Source of the DNA: Pseudomonas sp. 7P_10.2_Bac1
Lineage (GTDB): Bacteria > Pseudomonadota > Gammaproteobacteria > Pseudomonadales > Pseudomonadaceae
Length of the DNA stretch: 64,000 bases
Direction of reading: 5' to 3'
Assembly (NCBI RefSeq): GCF_025465935.1
Contig: NZ_JANLNV010000059.1
Span: 248,001-312,000, forward strand
Program-made: the position numbers and the translations under genes
Part shown: positions 20,369 to 29,391 of the stretch, in pieces
Layout: every line of letters begins with the position of its first letter
How positions within the stretch are numbered: the first letter of the stretch is position 1
The notes under the pieces: generated by a model
Told to the model about the DNA's origin: nothing
What the model saw: the letters and a program-made list of their open reading frames with translations, nothing else
Databases searched by the model: none

Positions 20369-20435
20369 CTGTAGGAGCGAGTTTGCCTCGCGATCTTTTA
20401 AAAGGTCAAAAGATCGCAAGGCAAGCTCTCCTGCA
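20369..20435. repeat. REP palindrome
   Basis: Paired inverted REP arms (CTGTAGGAGCGAGTTTGCCT, then a complementary arm with small changes and a 6-base deletion) between the aldehyde dehydrogenase and the permease. Such a hairpin inside an operon may lower downstream expression or protect the upstream transcript. Confidence 0.85.
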
Positions 20436-20508
20436 ATCGGGCCCTTGGCCCAGCTCTTGCTTTGCTCCCTGTCAAATCTTCCCAACAATAAAGAACAGGT
20501 GAACGGAA

Positions 20509-21957
20509 ATGCCTAGCGAACACAATGCTGCTCCGGCAGCCAACTCCTCCGTCGACTTTGAGAAAGTCGGCACAGACTACTTTCAACAACGTGAACTGAA
20601 AAAAGGCGCTGCAGGCTGGGTCCTGCTGGTAGGCCTGGGCGTGGCGTATGTGATTTCCGGCGACTACGCCGGCTGGAACTTCGGCCTGGCCCAAGGCGGC
20701 TGGGGCGGTATGTTTATCGCCACCTTGCTGATGGCCACCATGTACTTGTGCATGTGCTTTTCGCTCGCCGAACTGTCGTCGATGATCCCAACCGCAGGCG
20801 GCGGATACGGCTTTGCCCGCAGCGCGTTCGGGCCGTGGGGCGGGTTTCTGACCGGCACCGCGATCCTCATTGAATACGCCATCGCCCCCGCCGCCATTGC
20901 GGTGTTTATCGGGGCGTATTGCGAGTCGCTGTTTGGCGTCGGCGGCTGGATGATCTATCTGGCCTTCTACATCATTTTTATTGGCATCCACATCTTCGGC
21001 GTCGGTGAAGCCCTCAAGCTGATGTTCATCATTACCGCCGTGGCCGCGATTGCGCTGGGCGTGTTCCTGGTGTCGATGGTGCCGCACTTCAGTGTGGCCA
21101 ACTTGCTGGACATTCCAGCCACCGAGGCCAAAGGCGCCAGCGCGTTCCTGCCCTTCGGCTACGTCGGCGTGTGGGCGGCGATCCCGTATGCGATCTGGTT
21201 TTTCCTCGCAGTCGAAGGCGTGCCGCTGGCTGCCGAAGAAACCAAAAACCCCAAGCGCGACCTGCCCCGCGGCCTGATCGGCGCCATGCTGGTGCTCTTG
21301 AGCTTTGCCCTGCTGATCCTGGTGATCGGCCCGGGTGGCGCTGGCGCCCATCATTTGATGGCTTCCGGCAACCCGCTGGTTGAAGCGCTGAGCAAAGCCT
21401 ATGGCGGCTCGACCTGGATGGGCGGCTTCGTCAATCTGGTCGGTCTGGCGGGCTTGATCGCCAGCTTCTTCTCGATTATCTACGCTTACTCGCGTCAGAT
21501 CTTTGCCCTGTCTCGTGCAGGCTATTTGCCGCGCAAACTGTCTGAAACCAACAAGAGCAAAGCCCCGGTACTGGCCTTGATCATCCCCGGCATCATCGGC
21601 TTTGGCCTGTCCCTGACCGGTCAGGGCGATCTGCTGATTCTGGTGGCGGTGTTCGGTGCCACCATCTCTTATGTATTGATGATGGCCGCGCACATCACCC
21701 TGCGCATTCGTCGCCCCAAAATGGAGCGTCCGTACCGTACACCGGGCGGTATTGTCACCTCAGGCACCGCTTTGGTGCTCGCTTGCGTCGCGGTGGTGGC
21801 CGGGTTCCTGGTCGATCCACGCGTGGTGATTGGCGCGGCGGTGATCTATGGCGTATTAATTGCCTACTTTGCTTTTTACAGTCGACACCACTTGGTGGCC
21901 GGTACGCCGGAAGAGGAATTCGCAGCCATTCAACAGGCTGAGCAATCCTTGCACTAG
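20509..21957 (+). CDS. eat: Ethanolamine permease
   Basis: A 482-residue amino acid/polyamine (APC) family transporter with about 12 membrane helices, matching the ethanolamine permease subfamily. It starts near residue 20 with KVGTDYFQQRELKKGAAGW and contains AGGGYGFARSAFGPWGGF, a typical APC first-helix signature. It should bring ethanolamine across the inner membrane for EutBC, encoded just downstream. It shares the operon with the dehydrogenase but is separated from it by a REP. Confidence 0.92.
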   Translation: MPSEHNAAPAANSSVDFEKVGTDYFQQRELKKGAAGWVLLVGLGVAYVISGDYAGWNFGLAQGGWGGMFIATLLMATMYLCMCFSLAELSSMIPTAGGGYGFARSAFGPWGGFLTGTAILIEYAIAPAAIAVFIGAYCESLFGVGGWMIYLAFYIIFIGIHIFGVGEALKLMFIITAVAAIALGVFLVSMVPHFSVANLLDIPATEAKGASAFLPFGYVGVWAAIPYAIWFFLAVEGVPLAAEETKNPKRDLPRGLIGAMLVLLSFALLILVIGPGGAGAHHLMASGNPLVEALSKAYGGSTWMGGFVNLVGLAGLIASFFSIIYAYSRQIFALSRAGYLPRKLSETNKSKAPVLALIIPGIIGFGLSLTGQGDLLILVAVFGATISYVLMMAAHITLRIRRPKMERPYRTPGGIVTSGTALVLACVAVVAGFLVDPRVVIGAAVIYGVLIAYFAFYSRHHLVAGTPEEEFAAIQQAEQSLH

Positions 21958-22009
21958 TCGCTGAGAAACCCGCCAGACGCACAGCGTCTGGCGTTAAGGA
22001 GCACCTTGT

Positions 22010-23410
22010 ATGGCAACTTTTTCTCACGCGGTGGGTACACAGACTTACCGCTTTGACAGCCTCAAAGACGTCATGGCCAAAGCCAGCCCGGCCCGTTCCG
22101 GGGATTTTCTGGCCGGCGTGGCGGCGCAAAATGACGGCGAACGCGTGGCCGCACAAATGGCCCTGGCGGACATCCCGCTGTCGTACTTTCTGCAAGAAGC
22201 ACTGATCCCTTACGAATCCGACGAAGTGACGCGGCTGATCATCGACAGCCACGATCCGCTGGCCTTCGCCACGGTCAGCCACCTGACCGTGGGCGGCTTT
22301 CGTGACTGGTTGCTCAGTGACGCTGCCGATGAACACAGTTTGCGCGCCCTGGCTCCCGGCCTCACCCCGGAGATGGTCGCCGCGGTGTCGAAGATCATGC
22401 GCGTGCAGGATTTGATTCTGGTGTCCCAGAAGATCCGCGTGGTAACCCGCTTTCGCGGCACCCTGGGTTTGCGCGGGCGCCTGTCCACCCGCCTGCAACC
22501 CAACCACCCCACTGACGACCCGGCGGGGATTGCCGCAAGCATTCTCGATGGGCTGTTGTACGGTAATGGCGATGCAATGATCGGCATCAACCCGGCCACC
22601 GACAGCATCGCTTCGATCTGCGACCTGCTGAACATGCTCGACGCGATCATCCAGCGCTATGACATCCCGACCCAATCGTGCGTGCTGACCCACGTCACCA
22701 CCTCCATTGAGGCGATCAACCGGGGCGTGCCGCTGGACCTGGTGTTTCAGTCGATTGCCGGCACCGAGGCGGCCAACGCCAGCTTCGGGATTAACCTGAA
22801 TGTGCTGCAGGAAGGTTACGAAGCCGGTTTGAGCCTCAATCGCGGCACGTTGGGCAACAACTTGATGTATTTCGAGACCGGCCAAGGCAGTGCCCTGTCG
22901 GCCAACGCGCATTTCGGAGTAGACCAACAAACCTGCGAAACCCGCGCCTATGCAGTCGCGCGGCACTTCAAGCCATTTTTGGTCAACACCGTGGTCGGCT
23001 TTATCGGCCCCGAGTACCTGTACAACGGCAAGCAGATCATCCGCGCCGGGCTCGAAGACCACTTCTGCGGCAAGTTGCTGGGCGTGCCGATGGGCTGTGA
23101 CATTTGCTACACCAACCACGCCGAAGCCGATCAGGACGACATGGACAACCTGCTGACGCTGCTGGGCGTGGCCGGGATCAACTTCATCATGGGCATTCCG
23201 GGGTCGGACGACATCATGCTCAACTATCAGACCACGTCCTTTCATGACGCGCTCTATGCCCGAAAAACCCTGGGCCTCAAGCCTGCGCCCGAGTTCGAAC
23301 ATTGGCTGAGCAAGATCGGAATATTTACCCAGAACGACGGCCGGATTGAGTTTGGTCATCAACTGCCACCCGCCTTCCGCCAGGCACTGGCTCATTTGGG
23401 AGGGCGCTGA
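22010..23410 (+). CDS. eutB: Ethanolamine ammonia-lyase large subunit
   Basis: A 466-residue EutB of full length. With EutC it forms the adenosylcobalamin-dependent enzyme that splits ethanolamine into acetaldehyde and ammonia. Hallmarks are [40 protein letters not shown] and [14 protein letters not shown]. No microcompartment genes are nearby, so this is the simple, carboxysome-free pathway. EutC follows two bases after the stop. Confidence 0.97.
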   Translation: MATFSHAVGTQTYRFDSLKDVMAKASPARSGDFLAGVAAQNDGERVAAQMALADIPLSYFLQEALIPYESDEVTRLIIDSHDPLAFATVSHLTVGGFRDWLLSDAADEHSLRALAPGLTPEMVAAVSKIMRVQDLILVSQKIRVVTRFRGTLGLRGRLSTRLQPNHPTDDPAGIAASILDGLLYGNGDAMIGINPATDSIASICDLLNMLDAIIQRYDIPTQSCVLTHVTTSIEAINRGVPLDLVFQSIAGTEAANASFGINLNVLQEGYEAGLSLNRGTLGNNLMYFETGQGSALSANAHFGVDQQTCETRAYAVARHFKPFLVNTVVGFIGPEYLYNGKQIIRAGLEDHFCGKLLGVPMGCDICYTNHAEADQDDMDNLLTLLGVAGINFIMGIPGSDDIMLNYQTTSFHDALYARKTLGLKPAPEFEHWLSKIGIFTQNDGRIEFGHQLPPAFRQALAHLGGR

Positions 23411-23412
23411 AC

Positions 23413-24222
23413 ATGGCCACAACACCCACTGACAGCCAAAACCCATGGCTGGAACTGCGCCGCCTGACCCCGGCGCGTATTGCTCTGGGCCGCACCGGCA
23501 CCAGCCTGCCGACCCAGGCGCAACTGGACTTTCAATTCGCTCACGCCCAGGCGCGGGACGCGGTGCACTTGCCGTTCGATCATGCGGGGCTGAGCGACCA
23601 ATTTGCTGAGCTGGGCCGTGACAGCCTGCTGGTGCACAGCGCCGCCAGTGATCGCCACAGCTACCTGCAGCGGCCCGATCTGGGGCGAAAGCTCAATGAC
23701 GCCTCGGCGCAGCAGCTGCGCGACTACGCGCAGGCCAACACAGGCGGCTTCGACGTCGCGCTGGTGGTGGCCGATGGGTTGTCGGCGCTGGCGGTGCATC
23801 GCCATACCGTACCGTTTTTGACCCGCATGCAAGAGCACTTCACCACTGAAGGCTGGAGCGTCTCGCCGGTCGTGTTGGTGGAGCAAGGGCGAGTGGCGGT
23901 CGCCGATGAGATCGGTGAACTGCTGGGCGCCAAAATGGTGGTGATGCTAATCGGTGAACGCCCGGGCCTCAGCTCGCCGGACAGTCTGGGGCTGTACTTC
24001 ACCTACGGGCCGAAGGTTGGTTTGACCGACGCTTATCGCAACTGCATCTCTAACGTGCGGCTTGAAGGGTTGAGCTACGGGATGGCCGCTCATCGGCTGG
24101 CGTACCTGATGCGCGAAGCCTGTCGGCGCCAGTTGTCGGGAGTCAACCTAAAGGACGAAGCGCAAGTTCAGACCCTGGACGTGACCGCGCCCAACGAGAA
24201 CTTCCTGCTAAAAGACGCGTAA
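23413..24222 (+). CDS. eutC: Ethanolamine ammonia-lyase small subunit
   Basis: A 269-residue EutC that provides most of the cobalamin-binding surface. [20 protein letters not shown] near the N-terminus and [18 protein letters not shown] are typical, as is the late [18 protein letters not shown]. The start is two bases after eutB stops, behind GGGAGGGC. It is the last gene of the operon; a REP follows. Confidence 0.96.
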   Translation: MATTPTDSQNPWLELRRLTPARIALGRTGTSLPTQAQLDFQFAHAQARDAVHLPFDHAGLSDQFAELGRDSLLVHSAASDRHSYLQRPDLGRKLNDASAQQLRDYAQANTGGFDVALVVADGLSALAVHRHTVPFLTRMQEHFTTEGWSVSPVVLVEQGRVAVADEIGELLGAKMVVMLIGERPGLSSPDSLGLYFTYGPKVGLTDAYRNCISNVRLEGLSYGMAAHRLAYLMREACRRQLSGVNLKDEAQVQTLDVTAPNENFLLKDA

Positions 24223-24238
24223 TCACGTGACAATCCTG

Positions 24239-24314
24239 CTGTAGGAGCGGCCGAAGGCTGCGATCTTTTGCCCCATAAAAATCAAAAGATCGCGAGACAA
24301 GCTCGCTCCTACAG
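24239..24314. repeat. REP palindrome
   Basis: Inverted arms around a short spacer. The left arm is a variant (GTAGGAGCGGCCGAAGGCTG) and the right arm is the common type, so two REP subfamilies are paired. It lies just after eutC and may act as the operon end. Confidence 0.85.
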
Positions 24315-24488
24315 ATTGATTCGATAAGAATTAATACACGCTTGGCTACAAACTCAAGCAGCACAATTCGCATCAATCCGTATAATCCCCCCCAAACCGA
24401 AATGTACGAAAAAACTACATTCGCTGTAGTTAACTACCTACCCCTCGCACAGACCTGCTGAGCCGGGTCATCAACACAGGTGCCTTAC

Positions 24489-25136
24489 ATGGATTTCAAC
24501 CCTATCGACATTATCCTGCACCTCGATGTGTACCTGGACATGCTGGTAAGAAACTACGGCGTATGGATCTACGCCATCCTGTTTCTGGTGATCTTTTGTG
24601 AAACCGGTCTGGTTGTCATGCCGTTCCTGCCGGGTGATTCGTTGCTTTTCATCGCTGGCGCGGTCGCCGCGGGCGGGGGTATGGACCCTGTGTTGCTGGG
24701 CGCACTGCTGATGCTGGCCGCGATATTGGGGGACAGTACCAACTACATCATTGGACGAACGGCAGGCGAACGCTTGTTCAGTAATCCGGACTCAAAAATT
24801 TTCCGTCGCGACTACCTGCAAAAAACCCATGATTTCTACGAGCGTCATGGCGGTAAAACCGTGACCATGGCGCGCTTCCTGCCGATCTTCCGTACCTTCG
24901 CGCCGTTCGTGGCCGGTGTGGCGCGCATGTTCTACCCGCGCTTCTTCATGTTCAGCGTGTTCGGGACCATCCTGTGGGTCGGCGGTCTGGTCACCCTGGG
25001 TTACTTCTTCGGCAACGTACCGTTCATCAAGACCAACCTGTCGTTGCTGGTGGTGGGCATCATCGTGCTGTCGCTGGTACCCATGATCATCGGTGTGATT
25101 CGCAGCCGCCTGGGTCGTAGCCCTTCTAAAGCGTGA
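24489..25136 (+). CDS. DedA family membrane protein
   Basis: A 215-residue DedA/VTT-domain protein with about five membrane segments. The family motifs are EXGLVVxPFLPGDS (seen as [17 protein letters not shown]) and [22 protein letters not shown] sequence (seen as [17 protein letters not shown]). DedA proteins support membrane homeostasis; some flip undecaprenyl phosphate or phospholipids. I use the ATG at 24489, eight bases after AGGTG; an upstream GTG at 24480 is the alternative. The MtfA-like gene follows 12 bases later. Confidence 0.9.
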   Translation: MDFNPIDIILHLDVYLDMLVRNYGVWIYAILFLVIFCETGLVVMPFLPGDSLLFIAGAVAAGGGMDPVLLGALLMLAAILGDSTNYIIGRTAGERLFSNPDSKIFRRDYLQKTHDFYERHGGKTVTMARFLPIFRTFAPFVAGVARMFYPRFFMFSVFGTILWVGGLVTLGYFFGNVPFIKTNLSLLVVGIIVLSLVPMIIGVIRSRLGRSPSKA

Positions 25137-25148
25137 TGGAGAACGCCT

Positions 25149-25961
25149 ATGTGGTCGCTGAGTGAATGGAGACGCCAGCGGATTCTGGCGCAACACCCGG
25201 TGGCGGAGGATGTCTGGCATGACGTCCGCCAACACCTGAGTATTCTCGACGGGCTGGACGACGCGCAGGACAAGTGGCTGCGCGAAAGCAGCGTGGTGTT
25301 CCTCAAGCAAAAGCACCTGACGCCCATGCCCGGCGTCGAACTCACCGAAGAAGGCCAACTGCGGCTGGCCGCCCAAGCCCAGTTGCCGCTGCTCAATCTC
25401 GGTGATCTGGACTGGTATCAGGGCTTTCATGAGATCGTCCTGTACCCCGACGACTTCATCAGCCCCCAGCGTCATCGCGACCCTAGCGGTGTCGAGCACG
25501 TCTGGGAAGGCCATCACAGCGGTGAAGCCTGGCAACACGGGGCGGTAATTCTAGCCTGGCCGGGCGTACTGGCCAGCGGGCATTGGGAAGCCTACAACCT
25601 GGTGATCCACGAACTGGCGCATAAGCTCGACATGCTTAACGGCGCCGCCAACGGCATGCCGCCGCTGCACAGCAACATGCAGGTCAGTGACTGGACCAAA
25701 GACATGCAGCAAGCCTTCGACCACCTCAATCACTACCTGGACCACCACAACCCGGACCACGCGCCCATCGACCCGTACGCCGCTGAAAACCCGGCCGAGT
25801 TTTTTGCGGTCACCAGCGAGTACTTCTTCAGCGCACCCGACCTGCTGTACCACGTGTATCCGCTGGTCTATAAGCAGCTCAGCCTGTTTTATCGGCAGGA
25901 CACCCTGGCCCGGTTACGCACGCTACAGAGTGAACACCCTGATTACCGTGCACATCACTGA
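25149..25961 (+). CDS. MtfA-like zinc-dependent peptidase
   Basis: A 270-residue M90 (MtfA) family protein. The zinc motif is VIHELAHKLD (HExxH), followed about 90 residues on by NPAEFFAVTSEYFF with the third ligand Glu. In E. coli, MtfA binds and inactivates the Mlc repressor and has aminopeptidase activity. Whether this holds in Pseudomonas is not known. It follows the dedA gene closely, suggesting cotranscription. Confidence 0.87.
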   Translation: MWSLSEWRRQRILAQHPVAEDVWHDVRQHLSILDGLDDAQDKWLRESSVVFLKQKHLTPMPGVELTEEGQLRLAAQAQLPLLNLGDLDWYQGFHEIVLYPDDFISPQRHRDPSGVEHVWEGHHSGEAWQHGAVILAWPGVLASGHWEAYNLVIHELAHKLDMLNGAANGMPPLHSNMQVSDWTKDMQQAFDHLNHYLDHHNPDHAPIDPYAAENPAEFFAVTSEYFFSAPDLLYHVYPLVYKQLSLFYRQDTLARLRTLQSEHPDYRAHH

Positions 25962-25972
25962 TACCGCCAGAC

Positions 25973-26002
25973 GTGACGTGGTTGCAGGAATACGCCTATA
26001 AT
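25973..26002 (+). promoter_or_regulatory. Sigma70-type promoter of ppa
   Basis: A perfect TATAAT at 25997-26002 with GTGACG 18 bases upstream, about 60 bases before the ppa start codon. It overlaps no gene. Confidence 0.65.
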
Positions 26003-26063
26003 CGCCGCCACTTTTTGGCCACATCGGCCAAGCAAACTGGCCTACACACGGGGGCACCGCCCA

Positions 26064-26591
26064 ATGAGCTACAGCAAGATTCCGGCTGGCAAAGACCTGC
26101 CGAATGACATCTACGTCGCCATCGAGATTCCGGCTAACCACGCGCCGATCAAATATGAAATCGACAAAGACAGCGATTGCCTGTTCGTTGACCGCTTCAT
26201 GGCGACCCCGATGTTCTACCCAGCCAACTACGGCTTCATTCCGAACACTCTGGCTGACGACGGTGACCCGCTCGACGTTCTGGTGGTAACCCCTTACCCA
26301 GTGGCTCCAGGTTCGGTTATCCGTGCTCGTCCAGTCGGCATCCTGCACATGACTGACGATGGCGGCGGCGACGCCAAAGTACTGGCCGTACCTCACGACA
26401 AGCTGTCCCAGCTGTACGTTGACGTGAAAGAGTACACCGACCTGCCACCACTGCTGATCCAGCAGATCCAGCACTTCTTCGAGAACTACAAAGACCTCGA
26501 AAAAGGCAAGTGGGTGAAGATCGAAGGCTGGGGTGACGCAGAAGCCGCCCGCGCCGAGATCACCAAATCGGTTGCTGCCTACAAAGGCTAA
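26064..26591 (+). CDS. ppa: Inorganic pyrophosphatase
   Basis: A 175-residue family I soluble pyrophosphatase that hydrolyses PPi to drive biosynthesis. The metal-binding signature [11 protein letters not shown] lies in the middle, with YGFIPNTL before it. A strong promoter upstream and a strong terminator downstream indicate a single-gene unit, as is usual for this highly expressed enzyme. Confidence 0.97.
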   Translation: MSYSKIPAGKDLPNDIYVAIEIPANHAPIKYEIDKDSDCLFVDRFMATPMFYPANYGFIPNTLADDGDPLDVLVVTPYPVAPGSVIRARPVGILHMTDDGGGDAKVLAVPHDKLSQLYVDVKEYTDLPPLLIQQIQHFFENYKDLEKGKWVKIEGWGDAEAARAEITKSVAAYKG

Positions 26592-26631
26592 GTGCCCATC
26601 GGCTGGCGTACCTGGCCTGTCTGAAGCACTC

Positions 26632-26659
26632 AAAACCCCGGCTCGCCGGGGTTTTTTTT
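26632..26659 (+). terminator. Rho-independent terminator of ppa
   Basis: AAAACCCCGGC/TC/GCCGGGG followed by eight T residues: a textbook stem and U-tract. Confidence 0.93.
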
Positions 26660-26825
26660 GGCCTAAATAAACACGAATAAACGCATCCTGTTCATGCCTG
26701 TGGAATAAGAGCAGGATGGGGGTGAGAAATATCTTTTTAACTCTAAGAAGAGTCTTTTTCTCTCTGTTTTTTTTGAACGTATAGTTTATTTAAACGAGGC
26801 TACCTTCTCCGTAAAATCCGCTGTC

Positions 26826-27581
26826 ATGAATACATCCGGCGATCGCCTCAGAACTCTCCTGCGGGAGTGTCATTTATCCGCTTCGGACTTCGCCGCCAAC
26901 CGCCGCGTTACGCCGCAGCACGTCAACAATTGGTTCAAGCGTGGAATACCCATGGCCCGGCTGGACGAAATCGCTGAGCTATTGTGCGTAAACAGCCGAT
27001 GGCTGCGCACGGGCGAAGGCATCAAACACCCAGGCACCCCAATAATCAGCCAGGCTGCGCTCAAGTCATGTCCGGATTTGACCACTCCCCCTGGCAGCAC
27101 CCTGAACACTAGCAGCGACGTCGACGTTGATGTCCCGTTCTACAACGAAGTCCTGAGCAACAGTGGCTCCAGACCCACCCGTGTCGCACACATCCCCAAC
27201 CATCAAGTGCGACTCAATACGACCATCTTGCAGGCCAGGGATGTCAGCCCTGAAGAGGCCATAAGCGCACCGATGATCGGCAACAGCATGGCGCCACGTA
27301 TCGAAGACGGCTCAACCCTCGCCATCGACAGCAGCCTGACCCACATCGTCGACGGCGAAATCTATGCCCTTGAGCACGACGGCATGCTGCGCATCCGATA
27401 CGTCTATCGCCAGCCCAACCAGGGAGTGCGATTGCGCAGCCACAACCACGAAGAGTACCCGGACGAACTCTACGATGCGGCGCAAATACAGGAACAACGC
27501 ATACGCATACTGGGCTGGGTATTCTGGTGGTCCACCCTGAACAAACGCCGCCCGCCCGAGCCCTACAAACTGGCGGAATAG
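26826..27581 (+). CDS. CI/LexA-like HTH regulator with S24 domain, probably not self-cleaving
   Basis: A 251-residue regulator. Residues about 5-65 are a helix-turn-helix (SDFAANRRVTPQHVNNWFKR) and about 100-245 an S24 peptidase-like domain. The Ser of the dyad is present (Ser154 in IGNSMAP), but the position of the catalytic Lys appears to be Arg191 (LRIRYVY). I also see no Ala-Gly or Cys-Gly cleavage site in the linker. It may therefore bind DNA without RecA-driven autolysis. A GTTTA-TT-TAAAC inverted repeat at 26784-26795, beside a TATAGT-like -10, could be its own operator. Targets are unknown. Confidence 0.85.
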   Translation: MNTSGDRLRTLLRECHLSASDFAANRRVTPQHVNNWFKRGIPMARLDEIAELLCVNSRWLRTGEGIKHPGTPIISQAALKSCPDLTTPPGSTLNTSSDVDVDVPFYNEVLSNSGSRPTRVAHIPNHQVRLNTTILQARDVSPEEAISAPMIGNSMAPRIEDGSTLAIDSSLTHIVDGEIYALEHDGMLRIRYVYRQPNQGVRLRSHNHEEYPDELYDAAQIQEQRIRILGWVFWWSTLNKRRPPEPYKLAE

Positions 27582-27654
27582 AGCCTCATTGAGTCAAAGG
27601 GCCAAGCTGAAAAAGGAATTTTCGCTGGGAAATGCAAGCGATTCCCAGTATGCT

Positions 27655-27833
27655 GCGCCCCACTCACGCAACCCCTTGCCCAGGCAAGCCGGATTGCAGG
27701 GCACGCAGCAAAAAACTGCCACGCCCCCACCAGACGCAACGTCTTGGTGCTCCCGATTTGAAGGCGAGTACGGTTTGCCAAAAACAAACCAAACCCGCCC
27801 CCGAGAAGCCGGCCACAAGCCGGCTTTTTAATT
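27655..27833 (+). ncRNA. Candidate small RNA ending in the island-junction terminator
   Basis: A region of about 180 bases without a gene that has the parts of a small RNA. A TATGCT -10-like box lies at 27649-27654. Short hairpins follow, such as CTTGCC/CA/GGCAAG and AGAC/GCAAC/GTCT. A strong terminator AGCCGG/CCACAA/GCCGGCTTTTT ends it. I do not recognise the family. The left 130-bp repeat of the island begins inside this terminator, as happens when integrases target the 3' ends of RNA genes. Confidence 0.4.
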
Positions 27834-27938
27834 GTCCGAAATAACCCTGTACCGTCCGAAAGTCCTGCCAATACCCTGTCTATTACGGACCTTTAAAGCA
27901 CTCGCTGTCCAATGCCATTTGACCTCAGCCGACGATGA
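27809..27938. repeat. Left 130-bp direct repeat of the island (attL-like)
   Basis: This stretch recurs at 37298-37427 in the same orientation with three mismatches. It starts within the terminator hairpin (CCGGCCACAAGCCGGC) and ends CAGCCGACGATGA. Directly inside it lies TGGGGGGACAGG followed by TGGGGGGACA; a similar doublet (TGGGGGGACAAA then TGGGGGGATA) sits at 37219-37240 near the right end. The pair bounds the low-GC island. Confidence 0.9.
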
Positions 27939-27983
27939 AGTGGGGGGACAGGTGGGGGGACAAGCGGACGACAGGGGAATCAA

Positions 27984-28199
27984 ATGGGTAAGCTGAATCC
28001 GAAACAAGTTGAAAACCTGACCGAACCCGGCACCTATGAGGATGGCGCCCCCACCCAAGCAATGGATTGGTATGCCCTTCAAAGCATGTGGCTTAGAGCG
28101 AAGCTGCCTCAGCAGGGCTTGGTCGCCCCCCCTATACAACAATTCAACCAACAAGTCCCATCAGCTCGACGATTAGCTATCGCACGCCTAACCGAGTAA
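27984..28199 (+). pseudogene. Truncated tyrosine integrase (N-terminal remnant)
   Basis: The reading frame starts MGKLNPKQVENLTEPGTYED, which matches the first about 20 residues of P4-type tyrosine recombinases (the arm-type DNA-binding domain). The next 50 residues do not resemble an integrase and the frame then stops, so the catalytic domain has been lost. Its position right inside the left repeat is where the integrase of such an island normally sits. The island is therefore probably no longer able to move by itself. Confidence 0.6.
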
Positions 28200-28395
28200 A
28201 TCGAATCACCACCCCGAAAAAATTCATACCACACGCCAAGGCAATAGTCAACCGAATTCTTGCAACCCACAGCCAGCATAGCCATAACGCAATCCTTGCG
28301 CTGACCAGAAAGCGCGCGACCAAAAGTACTGTAAATATACACAGATCGTCCTTGCCTATGCCTTCCTCGTTCCCTAGAATCGACTACAAACTTGA

Positions 28396-28414
28396 ACTGG
28401 TGATTGTCACCAGT
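28396..28414. promoter_or_regulatory. Perfect palindrome (operator candidate) before sspBCD
   Basis: ACTGGTGA-TTG-TCACCAGT is a perfect 8-bp inverted repeat with a 3-base centre, ending 20 bases before the sspB-like start codon. It has no T-run behind it, so it is not a terminator. A repressor site or a translation-blocking hairpin fits. DndB-type proteins act as repressors in Dnd systems, so the DGQHR protein of this island is one candidate binder. Confidence 0.55.
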
Positions 28415-28434
28415 CTGGCCAAGACTCAAAAAAA

Positions 28435-29391
28435 ATGCGAACCCCAAAAAATAAATTTAGTCAAGCTCAATTCTCTGGACATGAGACCTTCCCACTACGC
28501 CAGATGTGGCTAAAAAAAGCATTTGACCAAGTGGTTTGGCACGACGACGGAGCTATTTCCCCGGTCCGCAAGGGGAAGGTCTCCAAAGCCACGTTCACAG
28601 ATGAAAACGCCATTGCAATATTCGGCGTAGGAAAAAACATGGTCAGTTCGATTCGACACTGGGCGCTAGCATGCGACGTTCTGTGTGAATCTGAAGCTGA
28701 TCCTAGTAGTTTTGAAGTTCCTGAAATAGCAGTAGACATTTTTCATGATGATGGATTAGATCCATACGCTGAAAACCCTTCAACTGCGTGGTACGCCCAT
28801 TGGTGCCTTGCTGGTCAAGGCGCTCGCTCAACCACTTGGCGATGGTTATTTAATCACGTAACGATGCCAACATTCACACGTCAAGAGCTAGAAGCACCTC
28901 TAGAAGACTTCGCGCGTAAACTTACCCCAAATAAGCGCATCTCTCCCTCCACTCTCGCGCGTGATCTAGAAACCTGTCTCCGCAGCTACGCCCCGCGTCT
29001 CGCAGGCGGCTCCCCCGAGGACTTTGCAGAGCCATTGCTTGGTGAATTAGGACTGTTGCAAGAGGTGCACAAAGGCCAATACGCATTTCGCAGAGGACCC
29101 AAAACGTCACTGCATAACGGACTGTTTGCTTACGCCCTGCTCACTTTTTGGGAAACTGCTGCAGAAGGCCTAAGCTCCATGGCGTTCGAAACTATCGCCT
29201 ATGCAGAGGGATCACCTGGCCGAGTGTTCAAGCTGGACGAAGACTCAGTAGCCGAGCGATTGATAGCCTTAAGTGACCTCACTGACGGGTATTTGGCATG
29301 GACCGATACCGCAGGCCTGCGCCAGGTACACAAACAATCTGGCGACTCAGCTGAGTGGCGCCGCGAACTAATTCGAAAAGCATATGACTGA
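28435..29391 (+). CDS. DUF4007 protein, SspB-like
   Basis: A 318-residue DUF4007 protein. The family start FSGHETFPLRQMWLKK (residues 13-28) and FGVGKNMVSSIRHWALA (63-79) are clear. In the described Ssp system SspB carries DUF4007 and is reported as the DNA-nicking partner in single-strand phosphorothioation. The same role here is inferred from the family and from the neighbouring ATPase and PAPS-reductase-like genes. It overlaps the next gene by eight bases. Codon use is visibly more AT-rich than in the flanking chromosome. The only ribosome-binding signal is weak, and a palindrome lies directly upstream. Confidence 0.8.
   Translation: MRTPKNKFSQAQFSGHETFPLRQMWLKKAFDQVVWHDDGAISPVRKGKVSKATFTDENAIAIFGVGKNMVSSIRHWALACDVLCESEADPSSFEVPEIAVDIFHDDGLDPYAENPSTAWYAHWCLAGQGARSTTWRWLFNHVTMPTFTRQELEAPLEDFARKLTPNKRISPSTLARDLETCLRSYAPRLAGGSPEDFAEPLLGELGLLQEVHKGQYAFRRGPKTSLHNGLFAYALLTFWETAAEGLSSMAFETIAYAEGSPGRVFKLDEDSVAERLIALSDLTDGYLAWTDTAGLRQVHKQSGDSAEWRRELIRKAYD

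Noticed and set aside
21755..23446. 563-residue open frame antisense to eat/eutB
   Set aside because: It is the reverse-strand shadow of high-GC codons of well-supported genes, with no family match and low-complexity Gln/His/Arg-rich composition.
27720..27770. tRNA-like TTCAAAT sequence on the minus strand near CACCA
   Set aside because: The arms needed for a T-stem and an acceptor stem do not pair, and no D- or anticodon arm can be drawn.
28109..28447. 112-residue minus-strand frame at the island left end
   Set aside because: It covers the sspB promoter and palindrome, lacks a ribosome-binding site and resembles no family.
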